Shown: positions 40,865 through 49,030 of the stretch, in pieces
Numbering within the stretch: position 1 is the stretch's first letter
How the letters are laid out: the number at the start of each line of letters is the position of its first letter
DNA from: Variovorax paradoxus
GTDB lineage: Bacteria; Pseudomonadota; Gammaproteobacteria; Burkholderiales; Burkholderiaceae_C
Length of the DNA: 64,000 nucleotides
Assembly (NCBI GenBank): GCA_016806145.1
Contig: CP063166.1
Span: 1,612,001-1,676,000 of the forward strand
Reading direction: 5' to 3'
Translations under genes and position numbers: made by a program
The notes under the pieces: generated by a model
What the model was told of the DNA's origin: nothing
The model's input: the letters and a program-made list of their open reading frames with translations, nothing else
Databases searched by the model: none

Positions 40865-41018
40865 GCCAATGCCTTGACTTGGGTCGAAGTGGTTTTCGGG
40901 CCTGCATTTGCTGTCATCCTTGAACCGTGGAGCTTCGTTGGACGGGTGTGACGACCTTCGTCACCGATGTCGAACGACACCGGCTCCCAGCATTTCATCC
41001 AAGAAAAGGAGTTCATCC

Positions 41019-41477
41019 ATGAAAGCAACTTTCGCTCGCACCCTTCCCGTCGTGCTCGCACTGGCCTTCGGTGCCGTGGGCATCTCTGCCGTGGCACAGA
41101 CCACCGCTCCGGCAACGGCCGAACCCTCGACCACCGAGAAGGTGAAGGAAGCCGGCAAGGACGCCTACGACGCGACCAAGGACACCACCAAGCGCGCCGT
41201 GAACGCGACCGAGCGCGGCGCCGAGAAGGCCTGGGACGCGACCAAGCGCACGACCAAGAAGGCCGCCAACGCGACCGAGTCGGGCGCCGAGAAGACCTGG
41301 GACGCGACCAAGAAGACCACCAAGAAGGCCACCAACGCCACCAAGAAGGCGGCCAACAAGACCGGCAACGCGGTCGAAAACGCCGGCCACAAGACGGCCG
41401 ACGGCATGCGCAGCACGGGTCACGCCATCGGCGAGAAGATCCCGGGCACGGCCGAGAACGAAGCCGCCAAGAAGTAA
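41019..41477 (+). CDS. Exported Lys/Ala/Thr-rich repeat protein
   Basis: 152 residues with a Sec signal peptide (cleavage after AVA near 26). The rest is low-complexity, with repeated units such as AYDATKDTTKRAVNAT, AWDATKRTTKKAANAT and TWDATKKTTKKATNAT, about 22 residues apart, each an amphipathic helix with Lys and Ala/Thr faces. It resembles LEA group 3 or histone-H1-like tails rather than a folded enzyme. A good site (AAGGAG) precedes the ATG and an intrinsic terminator follows, so it is a real monocistronic gene. Function unknown; envelope protection or DNA/polyanion binding are guesses. Confidence 0.85.
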   Translation: MKATFARTLPVVLALAFGAVGISAVAQTTAPATAEPSTTEKVKEAGKDAYDATKDTTKRAVNATERGAEKAWDATKRTTKKAANATESGAEKTWDATKKTTKKATNATKKAANKTGNAVENAGHKTADGMRSTGHAIGEKIPGTAENEAAKK

Positions 41478-41517
41478 AACCGCACGCGCCGCGCCCTCGG
41501 GCCGGCACGCAAGGAAT

Positions 41518-41546
41518 GGAAACCCGCTTCGGCGGGTTTTCCTTTT
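41518..41546 (+). terminator. Intrinsic terminator after the repeat-protein gene
   Basis: AAACCCGC and GCGGGTTT form the stem around a TTCG tetraloop (41528-41531), followed by CC and TTTT. A classical rho-independent terminator. Confidence 0.88.
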
Positions 41547-41599
41547 GGGGCGCGCCGCGACCGGTCCCGGACTATCGCTTGCGGCCAGAATGCGCATCC

Positions 41600-42169
41600 A
41601 TGCCCAGATCCAGATCCCCCGCAAGCCCGGCCCCGCCCGAGCGCGAAGCCATCCCCGAGCCGGTGGCCGCGGGCCCGGTGCTCACCGGACTCGCGCCGAT
41701 CGTCTCGCCCGCCACCGTGCTGCTGATCCTCGGCAGCTTCCCGGGCGCGAGATCGCTCGAGCTGCAGCAGTACTATGCGCATCCCCAAAACCAGTTCTGG
41801 AAAATCTTGCAAGCCCTGTGGCCCCATGACCCGCTCCCCACGGGAGTAGACAGCTATCGAAAGCGTAGCGACTGGCTGCTGGCACACGGCCTCGGCGTGT
41901 GGGACGTCTATGCGGCCTGCGAGCGCGAGGGCAGCCTCGATTCGGCGATCCGCGCGGCCGTGCCCAACGACATCGCGGCGCTGCACCTGCCGAAGCTGGC
42001 GGCCGTGGCCCACAACGGCGGCGAGAGCTTCAAGCACGCCCGGCATACCCGAACCCTCGGCGTGCCGGTTTACCCACTGCCTTCGACCAGCCCGGCCAAT
42101 GCGTCGTGGAGCTTCGAGCGCAAGCTCGCCGCATGGCGCGAGGTCTTCTCTGTCCATGGACTGGTCTGA
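41600..42169 (+). CDS. DNA-deoxyinosine (hypoxanthine) glycosylase, UDG superfamily
   Basis: 189 residues. After a proline-rich leader, TVLLILGSFPGARSLELQQYYAHPQNQFWKIL (residues 38-69) gives the UDG-family active-site motif in the family 6 form, with Asn in PQNQFW. VWDVYAACEREGSLDSAI, VAHNGG and STSPANASW follow. Such enzymes excise deaminated adenine from DNA. The start at 41600 lacks a strong site. The stop lies just before the next gene's preferred start. Confidence 0.87.
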   Translation: MPRSRSPASPAPPEREAIPEPVAAGPVLTGLAPIVSPATVLLILGSFPGARSLELQQYYAHPQNQFWKILQALWPHDPLPTGVDSYRKRSDWLLAHGLGVWDVYAACEREGSLDSAIRAAVPNDIAALHLPKLAAVAHNGGESFKHARHTRTLGVPVYPLPSTSPANASWSFERKLAAWREVFSVHGLV

Positions 42170-42173
42170 TCCG

Positions 42174-42953
42174 ATGGCCGCACGCAAGCAATCCACGTCC
42201 CGCCTTCCCGCCGAACTGCCCGAGGTCAACTTCTCCGACTGGGGCGACATCCGCTACCTGCACCTGGGCACCGAATGGGTCCAGGGCTCGATGAAGCTGG
42301 ACGCGCCCTACGAGATCGAGCTCGAGTACGTGCAGCGCATGATGGCCTGGCTGCTGTTCACAGGCGGCACCGGCATCGGCAACCGCCATGCGATGCAGCT
42401 CGGCCTGGGCGCGGCCACGCTCACCAAGTTCTGCCGCAAGACCTTGCGCATGCGCACCACCGCGATCGAGCTCAATCCGCAGGTGGTGTCGGCCTGCCGC
42501 GGCTGGTTCAAGCTGCCGCCCGACGACGTTAAGCTGCGCGTGGTGATCGCCGACGCGGCCGAGGAGATCCGCCGGCCCGAATGGCAGGGCACGGTCGACG
42601 CGCTGCAGGTCGATCTCTACGACCACGAGGCCGCGGCGCCGGTGCTCGACAGCGAGGACTTCTATGCCGACTGCCGCGCGCTGCTCACCGAGGACGGCGC
42701 GATGACGGTCAATCTCTTCGGCCGCTCGTCGAGCTACGAGCGCAGCCTCGAGAAGATCCAGGCCGCCTTCGGCGCCGACGCGGTCTGGGCCTTCAAGCCG
42801 ACGCGCGAAGGCAACACGGTGGTGCTCGCGCAGCGCCAGCCCAGCCGGCCCAAGCGCGAGGCGCTTGCCGAGCGTGCCCAAACCATCCAGACTCGCTGGG
42901 GCCTGCCCGCGCCCAAGTGGCTGCGGGTGTTCAAGCCGGTCCTTTCCATCTGA
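42174..42953 (+). CDS. Spermidine synthase-like Rossmann protein
   Basis: 259 residues. It has the SpeE-like methyltransferase core: AMQLGLGAATLTKF for SAM binding near 76, TAIELNPQVV, DAAEEIRRPEW and VDLYDHEAAAPVLDSEDFY. The true spermidine synthase motif with the catalytic DxSDPxGP is not present, so aminopropyl transfer is doubtful; related proteins are annotated only as spermidine synthase-like. An in-frame ATG at 42156 would overlap the glycosylase gene by 14 bases and is an alternative start. Only 4 bases separate it from the ATPase gene. Confidence 0.78.
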   Translation: MAARKQSTSRLPAELPEVNFSDWGDIRYLHLGTEWVQGSMKLDAPYEIELEYVQRMMAWLLFTGGTGIGNRHAMQLGLGAATLTKFCRKTLRMRTTAIELNPQVVSACRGWFKLPPDDVKLRVVIADAAEEIRRPEWQGTVDALQVDLYDHEAAAPVLDSEDFYADCRALLTEDGAMTVNLFGRSSSYERSLEKIQAAFGADAVWAFKPTREGNTVVLAQRQPSRPKREALAERAQTIQTRWGLPAPKWLRVFKPVLSI

Positions 42954-42957
42954 ATCC

Positions 42958-44748
42958 ATGAGCGCCGTTCCCGCTTCCGCCGCACCGGCCGTCCGCCCCG
43001 AAGGTCCACTCGAGCTGCGTCGCCTGATCGAATGGCTGGCCGCCGACGGCGTGATCTCGCCGATGGAAGCCAAGCGCACCATCGCGCGCTGCGCCCAGGC
43101 CGAGAGCCGCCAGCATCCGCTGGTGCGGCTCGCCAATGTCGCGATGACGCGCGAGAGCGACAGCAAGCCGCTCGACCTCGAGATGCTTGCGCAGTGGCTT
43201 GCGGGCCGCGCGGGCCTGTCCTACCTGCGCATCGACCCGCTCAAGGTCGACGTGGGCAAGGTGGCCGACACCATGAGCGCGGCCTATGCCGAGCGCCACA
43301 AGGTGCTGCCGGTGCAGGTGCTGCCCAACGAGGTGGTGGTGGCCACGGCCGAACCCTTCCTCACCGACTGGATCTCCGAGGTCGAGCGCCAGTCGCGGCG
43401 CACGGTGCGGCGCGTGGTCGCGAACCCGGCCGAGATCCAGCGCTACACGGCCGAGTTCTTCGCGCTCGCGAAGTCGGTGCGCGCGGCGCAGAAGGCCGGC
43501 GGCAACACCGGCGGCGCGAGCTTCGAGCAGCTCGTCGAGCTCGGCAAGAGCAACAAGCAGCTCGATGCCAACGACCAGAGCGTGGTGCAGGTGGTCGACT
43601 GGCTGTGGCAGTACGCCTTCGACCAGCGCGCGAGCGACATCCACCTCGAGCCGCGACGCGAGCAGGGCGTGATCCGCTTTCGCATCGACGGCGTGCTGCA
43701 TCCGGCCTACCAGATGCCGATGGGCGTGATGAACGCGATGGTCGCGCGCATCAAGCTGCTGGGCCGCATGGACGTGGTCGAGAAGCGCCGGCCGCTCGAC
43801 GGCCGCATCAAGACCCGCAACATGCGCGGCGAAGAGATCGAAATGCGGCTGTCGACCCTGCCCACCGCCTTCGGCGAGAAGATGGTGATGCGGATCTTCG
43901 ACCCCGACACCGCGGTCAAGGACCTCGACGCGCTCGGCTTCGCGCAGCACGATGCGCAGCGCTGGGAGCAGCTCGTCACGCGGCCCAACGGCATCATCCT
44001 CGTGACCGGCCCCACGGGCTCGGGCAAGACCACCACGCTGTACTCGACGCTCAAGCGCGTGGCGACCGAGGAGGTCAACGTCAGCACGGTGGAAGACCCG
44101 ATCGAGATGATCGAGCCTTCGTTCAACCAGACGCAGGTGCAACCGCAACTCGATTTCGGTTTCACCGAGGGGCTGCGCGCGTTGATGCGGCAGGACCCGG
44201 ACATCATCATGGTCGGCGAAATCCGAGACCTCGCCACCGCCGAGATGGCGGTGCAGGCCGCGCTGACCGGCCACCTGGTGTTCAGCACCCTGCACACCAA
44301 CGACGCGCCCAGCGCCATCACGCGGTTGATGGAGCTCGGCGTGCCCTCGTACCTCATCAACGCCGTGATGCTCGGCGTGCTCGCGCAGCGGCTGGTGCGC
44401 ACCCTGTGCCCGCACTGCAAGCAGCCCGACGACGGCATCACGCGCGAGAAGCTCGAGGCCATCGTCAAGCCGTGGCAGATCACGGGCTCGGTGCGCGCCT
44501 ACAAGCCGGTGGGCTGCGTCGACTGCCGCATGACCGGCTACATGGGCCGCATGGGCCTGTACGAACTGCTGAGCATCAGCGAGACCTTCCGCAACGAGGT
44601 CACGAAGGCGCCGAACCTCGCGGTGCTGCGGCGCCAGGCCGTGGTCGACGGCATGCGGCCGCTGCGCCTCGCGGGTGCGCTGCGCGTGGCCGAGGGCCTG
44701 ACCACGATCGAGGAAGTGCTGAGCGCCACGCCGCCGCTCGACGCTTGA
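42958..44748 (+). CDS. GspE/PilB-type secretion ATPase
   Basis: 596 residues. The N-terminal GspE-N/MshEN-like domain covers about 1-190. The hexameric ATPase core has ASDIHLEPRREQGVIRFRIDG (Asp box) near 225, Walker A GPTGSGKTTT near 352, Walker B DIIMVGEIRD near 418 and the His box VFSTLHTNDAPSAITR. A tetra-cysteine motif (CPHCK and CVDCR, about 480-520) is typical of GspE and PilB. It powers type II secretion or type IV pilus assembly, but no pilC, pilM-Q or gsp gene is in the window. Confidence 0.9.
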   Translation: MSAVPASAAPAVRPEGPLELRRLIEWLAADGVISPMEAKRTIARCAQAESRQHPLVRLANVAMTRESDSKPLDLEMLAQWLAGRAGLSYLRIDPLKVDVGKVADTMSAAYAERHKVLPVQVLPNEVVVATAEPFLTDWISEVERQSRRTVRRVVANPAEIQRYTAEFFALAKSVRAAQKAGGNTGGASFEQLVELGKSNKQLDANDQSVVQVVDWLWQYAFDQRASDIHLEPRREQGVIRFRIDGVLHPAYQMPMGVMNAMVARIKLLGRMDVVEKRRPLDGRIKTRNMRGEEIEMRLSTLPTAFGEKMVMRIFDPDTAVKDLDALGFAQHDAQRWEQLVTRPNGIILVTGPTGSGKTTTLYSTLKRVATEEVNVSTVEDPIEMIEPSFNQTQVQPQLDFGFTEGLRALMRQDPDIIMVGEIRDLATAEMAVQAALTGHLVFSTLHTNDAPSAITRLMELGVPSYLINAVMLGVLAQRLVRTLCPHCKQPDDGITREKLEAIVKPWQITGSVRAYKPVGCVDCRMTGYMGRMGLYELLSISETFRNEVTKAPNLAVLRRQAVVDGMRPLRLAGALRVAEGLTTIEEVLSATPPLDA

Positions 44749-44812
44749 ACAGTCCCCGGCGCAGCCCCGCGCCGAACACGAACTGCCTACATCCGAGGCG
44801 CCTCGTGCACCG

Positions 44813-44825
44813 GGGTTATCCCTAA
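44813..44825. promoter_or_regulatory. GGGTTATCCCTAA motif upstream of tctB
   Basis: A GGG-N4-CCC palindrome followed by TAA, 84 bp before the tctB start. An almost identical site (GGGTAATCCCTAA) lies at 56877-56889 before another transporter. Regulator unknown. Confidence 0.35.
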
Positions 44826-44909
44826 GTTCTCGGTAGGTGGAACCCACATGGGGCTGACTTCCACCTGACTCCACAATCCCGCATCGAAATTTGTTCGAGG
44901 AGACTGTTC

Positions 44910-45395
44910 GTGAAAATCAAGAGTCAAAAAGACTTTTTCTCGGGCCTGATGTTCACCGTGGTCGGGGTCGCCTTCGCTTGGGGCGCCACCAACTACAGCG
45001 TGGGCACAGGCGCTCGCATGGGCCCCGGGTACTTCCCGCTGGTGCTCGGCATCCTGATGGCGGTGATCGGCCTGGGCATCATGTTCAGCGGCCTGACCGT
45101 CGAAACCACCACCGGTGATCCGATCGGCAAGTGGGCCTGGAAGCAGGTCGTGCTGATCCTCGGCGCCAACCTGATGTTCGGCATCCTGCTCGGCGGCCTG
45201 CCGAGCATCGGCCTGCCGGCCATGGGGATGATCATCGCGATCTACGCGCTGGTGATCATCGCGAGCCTCGCGGGCCACGAGTTCAAGCTGCCCAGCGTGC
45301 TGGTGCTGGCCACCGTGCTGGCCGTCGGCAGCTACGTTGCATTCATCTGGGCGCTCAAGCTCCAGATCCAGGTCTGGCCGACCTTCATCGGCTGA
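44910..45395 (+). CDS. tctB: Tripartite tricarboxylate transporter small subunit TctB
   Basis: 161 residues with four hydrophobic helices. FFSGLMFTVVGVAFAWGATNYSVGTGARMGPGYFPLVLGILMAVIGLGIM (residues 9-58) is the TctB family signature. The small membrane subunit supports TctA in a proton- or sodium-driven, binding-protein-dependent carrier. Start is GTG, preceded by GAGGAG. tctA follows after 13 bases. Confidence 0.92.
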   Translation: MKIKSQKDFFSGLMFTVVGVAFAWGATNYSVGTGARMGPGYFPLVLGILMAVIGLGIMFSGLTVETTTGDPIGKWAWKQVVLILGANLMFGILLGGLPSIGLPAMGMIIAIYALVIIASLAGHEFKLPSVLVLATVLAVGSYVAFIWALKLQIQVWPTFIG

Positions 45396-45408
45396 GGACG
45401 CAAGCACC

Positions 45409-46920
45409 ATGGAACTCTTTCAAAACCTCTCGACCGGCTTCGGCGTCGCGTTCACCTTCACGAACCTGCTGTACTGCCTGGTCGGCTGTATCCTGGGCAC
45501 GCTGATCGGCGTGCTGCCCGGCATCGGCCCCGTCGCGACCATCGCGATGCTGCTGCCCGCGACCTACGCACTGCCCCCGGTGTCGGCCCTGATCATGCTG
45601 GCCGGCATCTACTACGGCGCGCAGTACGGCGGCTCCACCACCGCGATTCTCGTGAACCTGCCAGGGGAGTCATCCTCGGTGGTGACAGTGATCGACGGCT
45701 ACCAGATGGCGCGCAAGGGCCGGGCGGGGCCGGCGCTTGCCGCGGCGGGCCTGGGCTCGTTCTTCGCGGGCTGCGTCGGTACGCTGATCCTGGCCGCCTT
45801 CGCGCCGCCGCTGACCGAGCTGGCCTTCAAGTTCGGCCCGGCCGAATACTTCTCGCTGATGATCCTGGGCCTGATCGGCGCCGTGGTGCTGGCTTCGGGT
45901 TCGCTGCTCAAGGCGATCGCGATGATCGTGCTGGGCCTGCTGCTGGGCCTGGTGGGCACCGACGTGAACTCGGGCGTGGCGCGCTTCAGCTTCGACATCC
46001 CCGAACTGACCGACGGCATCGGCTTCGTGGCCATCGCCATGGGCGTGTTCGGCTACGGCGAAATCATCGCGAACCTCTCGCGTCCCGATGAAGAGCGCGA
46101 AGTGTTCACCGCCAAGGTGAAGGGCCTGTTCCCGACCAAGGAAGACTTCAAGCGCATGGTGCCCGCGGTGCTGCGCGGCACGGCGCTCGGTTCGGCCCTA
46201 GGCATCCTGCCCGGCGGCGGTGCGCTGCTGGCGGCCTTCGCGGCCTACACCATCGAGAAGAAGACCAAGCTGAAGCCGGGCGAAGTGCCCTTCGGCAAGG
46301 GCAACATCCGCGGCGTGGCGGCTCCCGAGTCGGCCAACAACGCCGGCGCGCAGACCTCCTTCATTCCGCTGCTGACGCTGGGCATTCCGCCCAACGCCGT
46401 GATGGCGCTGATGGTGGGCGCGATGACGATCCACAACATCCAGCCGGGCCCGCAGGTCATGACCAGCAACCCCGAGCTGTTCTGGGGCCTGATCGCCTCG
46501 ATGTGGATCGGCAACGCGATGCTGATCATCCTGAACCTGCCGCTGATCGGCATGTGGATCAAGCTGCTGTCGGTGCCGTACAAGTACCTGTTCCCGGCGA
46601 TCGTGCTGTTCTGCGCGATCGGCGTGTACTCGACCAACAACAACACCTTCGACATCTGGATGGTGGGCATCTTCGGCTTCGTGGGCTACACCTTCTTCAA
46701 GCTCGGCTGCGAACCCGCGCCGCTGCTGCTGGGCTTCATCCTGGGCCCGATGATGGAAGAGAACCTGCGCCGCTCGCTGCTGCTGTCGCGTGGCGACTGG
46801 AGCGTGTTCATCACGCGTCCGATCTCCGCTGGCCTGCTGGCTGCTGCCTTGCTGCTGCTCGTCATCGTGCTGCTGCCGGCCGTGAAGTCGAAGCGCGAGG
46901 AAGCCTTCGTCGAGGAGTGA
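45409..46920 (+). CDS. tctA: Tripartite tricarboxylate transporter large subunit TctA
   Basis: 503 residues, about 11-12 membrane helices. LIGVLPGIGPVATIAMLLPATYALPPVSALIMLAGIYYGAQYGGSTTAILVNLPGESSSVVT (about residues 35-97) is the conserved first repeat. ALGILPGGGALLAAFAAYTIEKK and a PESANNAGAQTSFIPLLTLGIPPNAVMA segment are the second. It carries a carboxylate captured by a Bug/TctC protein; the nearest candidate is at 48026. A double hairpin ends the operon. Confidence 0.95.
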   Translation: MELFQNLSTGFGVAFTFTNLLYCLVGCILGTLIGVLPGIGPVATIAMLLPATYALPPVSALIMLAGIYYGAQYGGSTTAILVNLPGESSSVVTVIDGYQMARKGRAGPALAAAGLGSFFAGCVGTLILAAFAPPLTELAFKFGPAEYFSLMILGLIGAVVLASGSLLKAIAMIVLGLLLGLVGTDVNSGVARFSFDIPELTDGIGFVAIAMGVFGYGEIIANLSRPDEEREVFTAKVKGLFPTKEDFKRMVPAVLRGTALGSALGILPGGGALLAAFAAYTIEKKTKLKPGEVPFGKGNIRGVAAPESANNAGAQTSFIPLLTLGIPPNAVMALMVGAMTIHNIQPGPQVMTSNPELFWGLIASMWIGNAMLIILNLPLIGMWIKLLSVPYKYLFPAIVLFCAIGVYSTNNNTFDIWMVGIFGFVGYTFFKLGCEPAPLLLGFILGPMMEENLRRSLLLSRGDWSVFITRPISAGLLAAALLLLVIVLLPAVKSKREEAFVEE

Positions 46921-46930
46921 TCGACGACCG

Positions 46931-46948
46931 CCCGGCACGCGTGCCGGG
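46931..46948 (+). terminator. Stem-loop between tctA and lysR, proximal
   Basis: CCCGGCACGCGTGCCGGG is a perfect 18-bp palindrome 11 bases after the tctA stop, just ahead of a stronger terminator. It could act in both directions. Confidence 0.5.
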
Positions 46949-46960
46949 CTCGCTCCAATG

Positions 46961-46989
46961 AACGGCGCCCGCGGGCGCCGTTCGTTTTT
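46961..46989 (+). terminator. Intrinsic terminator after tctA
   Basis: A perfect 10-bp stem (AACGGCGCCC with GGGCGCCGTT, 46961-46982, loop GC) is followed by CG and TTTTT. It lies between the convergent tctA and lysR genes. Confidence 0.85.
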
Positions 46990-47002
46990 GGCGAAGGCCT
47001 TT

Positions 47003-47926
47003 TCAGCCCTTCGCCGCGCGCGGCTTCAGGTGCTGCCGCGCGATGTCGAGGAAGGCCATCGCCGCCGGGCTCAGCGGATGCTTGGCCAGCCGCACCGCCA
47101 CCAGCGGGTATTCGAGCACCGGCCGCGTGACCGAGAGCACGCGCAGGTTCGGCGGCATCAGCACCTCGACGTAGCGCGGCAGCAGCGCCACGCCCGCGCC
47201 GGCCTGGATCAGGCCGAAGGCGGTGGAGAGCATCGACACGTGGTGCGCCACCTGCGGATAGACGTTGGCCACGCTCGACAGCTGCCGGCTCACCGCGCGC
47301 CAGACGTTGGCGTCGGGGTTGACGTGGATGAAGGGCAGGGCCTCGAGCTGCCGCGCCTCGATGCTGCTGCGCTGCGCGAGCGGATGGTCCTCGCGCACGA
47401 ACAGCGCCATGCGCTCGACGAACAGCGGCTCGGTCGCGAGCTCGGAATGCGCCTGGCCGATGTCGGAGCCGAAGCCCAGGTCGGCCTCCTGCGAGAGGAT
47501 GCGCGAGATCATCTGCTCGGCGGTGCTGTCGAGCAGCGTGGTGGCCAGCTTGGGGTGCTTGTGCGCGAAGCGCCCGAGCAGCGGCGGCATCAGCGCGCCG
47601 GCCGTGAGATGGCCCACCGCCAGCACCACGCGGCCCTCGCGCAACTGCGCCTGCGAGCGGCAGGCATTGACCGACTCATCGATCAGCCGCAGCGCGCGCA
47701 CGGCCGTGTCGACCATCATCTGGCCGGCATCGGTCATGCGGATGCGCCGCCCGCGCACCACCAGCGGCTGGCCCAGGTCCTCCTCCATGCGCTTGACGAG
47801 ATGGCTGATGGCCGGCTGGGTCAGTTGCAGGCTCTCGGCGGCCAGCGTGAAGCTGCCCGTTTCGGCCACCGCCGCGAGCGCGCGAAGCTGCTGCAGCGAA
47901 ACCTCCTCGGCGGCGATCCGTGCCAT
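47003..47926 (-). CDS. LysR family transcriptional regulator
   Basis: 307 residues. The HTH (about 9-68) reads SLQQLRALAAVAETGSFTLAAESLQLTQPAISHLVKRMEEDLG; the C-terminal periplasmic-binding-like effector domain starts near 95. It is divergent from the Bug-GGT-EamA genes at 48026 and is the likely activator of that set, with a weak T-rich palindrome in the gap. Confidence 0.9.
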   Translation of the reverse strand: MARIAAEEVSLQQLRALAAVAETGSFTLAAESLQLTQPAISHLVKRMEEDLGQPLVVRGRRIRMTDAGQMMVDTAVRALRLIDESVNACRSQAQLREGRVVLAVGHLTAGALMPPLLGRFAHKHPKLATTLLDSTAEQMISRILSQEADLGFGSDIGQAHSELATEPLFVERMALFVREDHPLAQRSSIEARQLEALPFIHVNPDANVWRAVSRQLSSVANVYPQVAHHVSMLSTAFGLIQAGAGVALLPRYVEVLMPPNLRVLSVTRPVLEYPLVAVRLAKHPLSPAAMAFLDIARQHLKPRAAKG

Positions 47927-47945
47927 AAATTGTGCTCATAGTTGA

Positions 47946-47959
47946 ATAAGCGGGATTAT
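47946..47959. promoter_or_regulatory. Possible LysR binding site
   Basis: ATAAGCGGGATTAT has inverted ATAA/TTAT ends with T-N10-A spacing. It lies in the 99-bp gap between divergent lysR and the Bug gene. A weak match to the T-N11-A LysR pattern. Confidence 0.3.
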
Positions 47960-48025
47960 CTGGCTTGATGCGCCCGTGCTGCTTAGCATCGAATGTTCGC
48001 CATCTTGCGAAGGGAATCCAGCACC

Positions 48026-49009
48026 ATGCAACGCCACCAGTTTCTCCACGGCCTCGCGGCCGCCTTCGCCGCGCTGTGCCTGGCCGCGCCGGCCACCGGC
48101 TTCGCGCAGGGCTATCCCAACAAGCCGATCCGCCTGGTCGTGCCCTTTCCCGCGGCCGGCGCCACCGACCTGTTCGCGCGCACGCTGGGCCAGAAGATGG
48201 GCGAGAAGCTGGGCACCACGCTGGTGGTCGACAACAAGCCCGGTGCCGGCGGCGCCATCGGTTCCGACATTGCGGCCAAGGCCGCGCCCGACGGCTACAC
48301 GCTGCTGTTGGCCACCACCAGCACGCATTCGATCGGCCCGGCCATCACCAGCCGGCTGCCCTACGACACGGTGCGCGACTTCACGCCGATCGCGCACGTG
48401 GGCGACGCGCCGAGCATCATGCTGGTGCCGGTGAACTCGCCCGCGAAGACGGTGCGCGAGTGGATCGACTACGCGAAGAAGAACCCCGGCAAGCTCAACT
48501 ACGCCTCGAGCGGCAACGGCACCATCGTGCAGCTCACGGCCGAGCTGTTCAAGGCGCAGGCCGGCGTGTTCGTCACCCACATCCCCTACAAGGGCACGGC
48601 GCTCGCGATCCCCGACCTGATCAGCGGCAAGGTCGACGTGCTGTTCGACTCGCTGCCCACCGGCATGCCGCACGTGCGCGACGGCCGGCTGCGCGCGCTG
48701 GGCGTGACCTCGCTCAAGCGCAGTCCGCTCGCGCCCGAGCTGCCGCCGATCGCCGACACGCTGCCGGGCTACGAATCGAACACCTGGTTCGGCTTCTACG
48801 GCCCCAAGGGCCTGCCGGCCGATCTGGTGGCGCGCGTGAACAAGGCCGCCAACGAGGCGCTGGCCGACCCCGAGGTCAAGGACAAGCTGTCGCGCCTGGG
48901 CATCGAGCCCGCCACGGCCGGCACGCCCGAGCAGTTCGCGAAGATGGTGGCCGTCGACGCCGCCAAGTGGAAGAAGATCGTCGTCGAACGCAAGATCACC
49001 AACGACTGA
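48026..49009 (+). CDS. Bug family (TctC) substrate-binding protein
   Basis: 327 residues. A Sec signal peptide (cleavage after GFAQ near 28) is followed by YPNKPIRLVVPFPAAGATDLFARTLGQKM, the Bug family signature. GAGGAIGSDIAAKAAPDGYTLLL and VTHIPYKGTALAIPDLISGKVD are the usual ligand-loop regions. Bug proteins bind carboxylated solutes in the periplasm and pass them to TctAB; the nearest pair is at 44910-46920, beyond the LysR gene. ATG 48026 follows AAGGGAA and gives a normal signal peptide. Confidence 0.93.
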   Translation: MQRHQFLHGLAAAFAALCLAAPATGFAQGYPNKPIRLVVPFPAAGATDLFARTLGQKMGEKLGTTLVVDNKPGAGGAIGSDIAAKAAPDGYTLLLATTSTHSIGPAITSRLPYDTVRDFTPIAHVGDAPSIMLVPVNSPAKTVREWIDYAKKNPGKLNYASSGNGTIVQLTAELFKAQAGVFVTHIPYKGTALAIPDLISGKVDVLFDSLPTGMPHVRDGRLRALGVTSLKRSPLAPELPPIADTLPGYESNTWFGFYGPKGLPADLVARVNKAANEALADPEVKDKLSRLGIEPATAGTPEQFAKMVAVDAAKWKKIVVERKITND

Positions 49010-49030
49010 AGACACGAGAGCACGACCGCC

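Noticed and set aside
42174-42953. Naming the SpeE-like gene speE
   Set aside because: The aminopropyltransferase signature with DxSDPxGP is missing, so spermidine synthesis is not supported.
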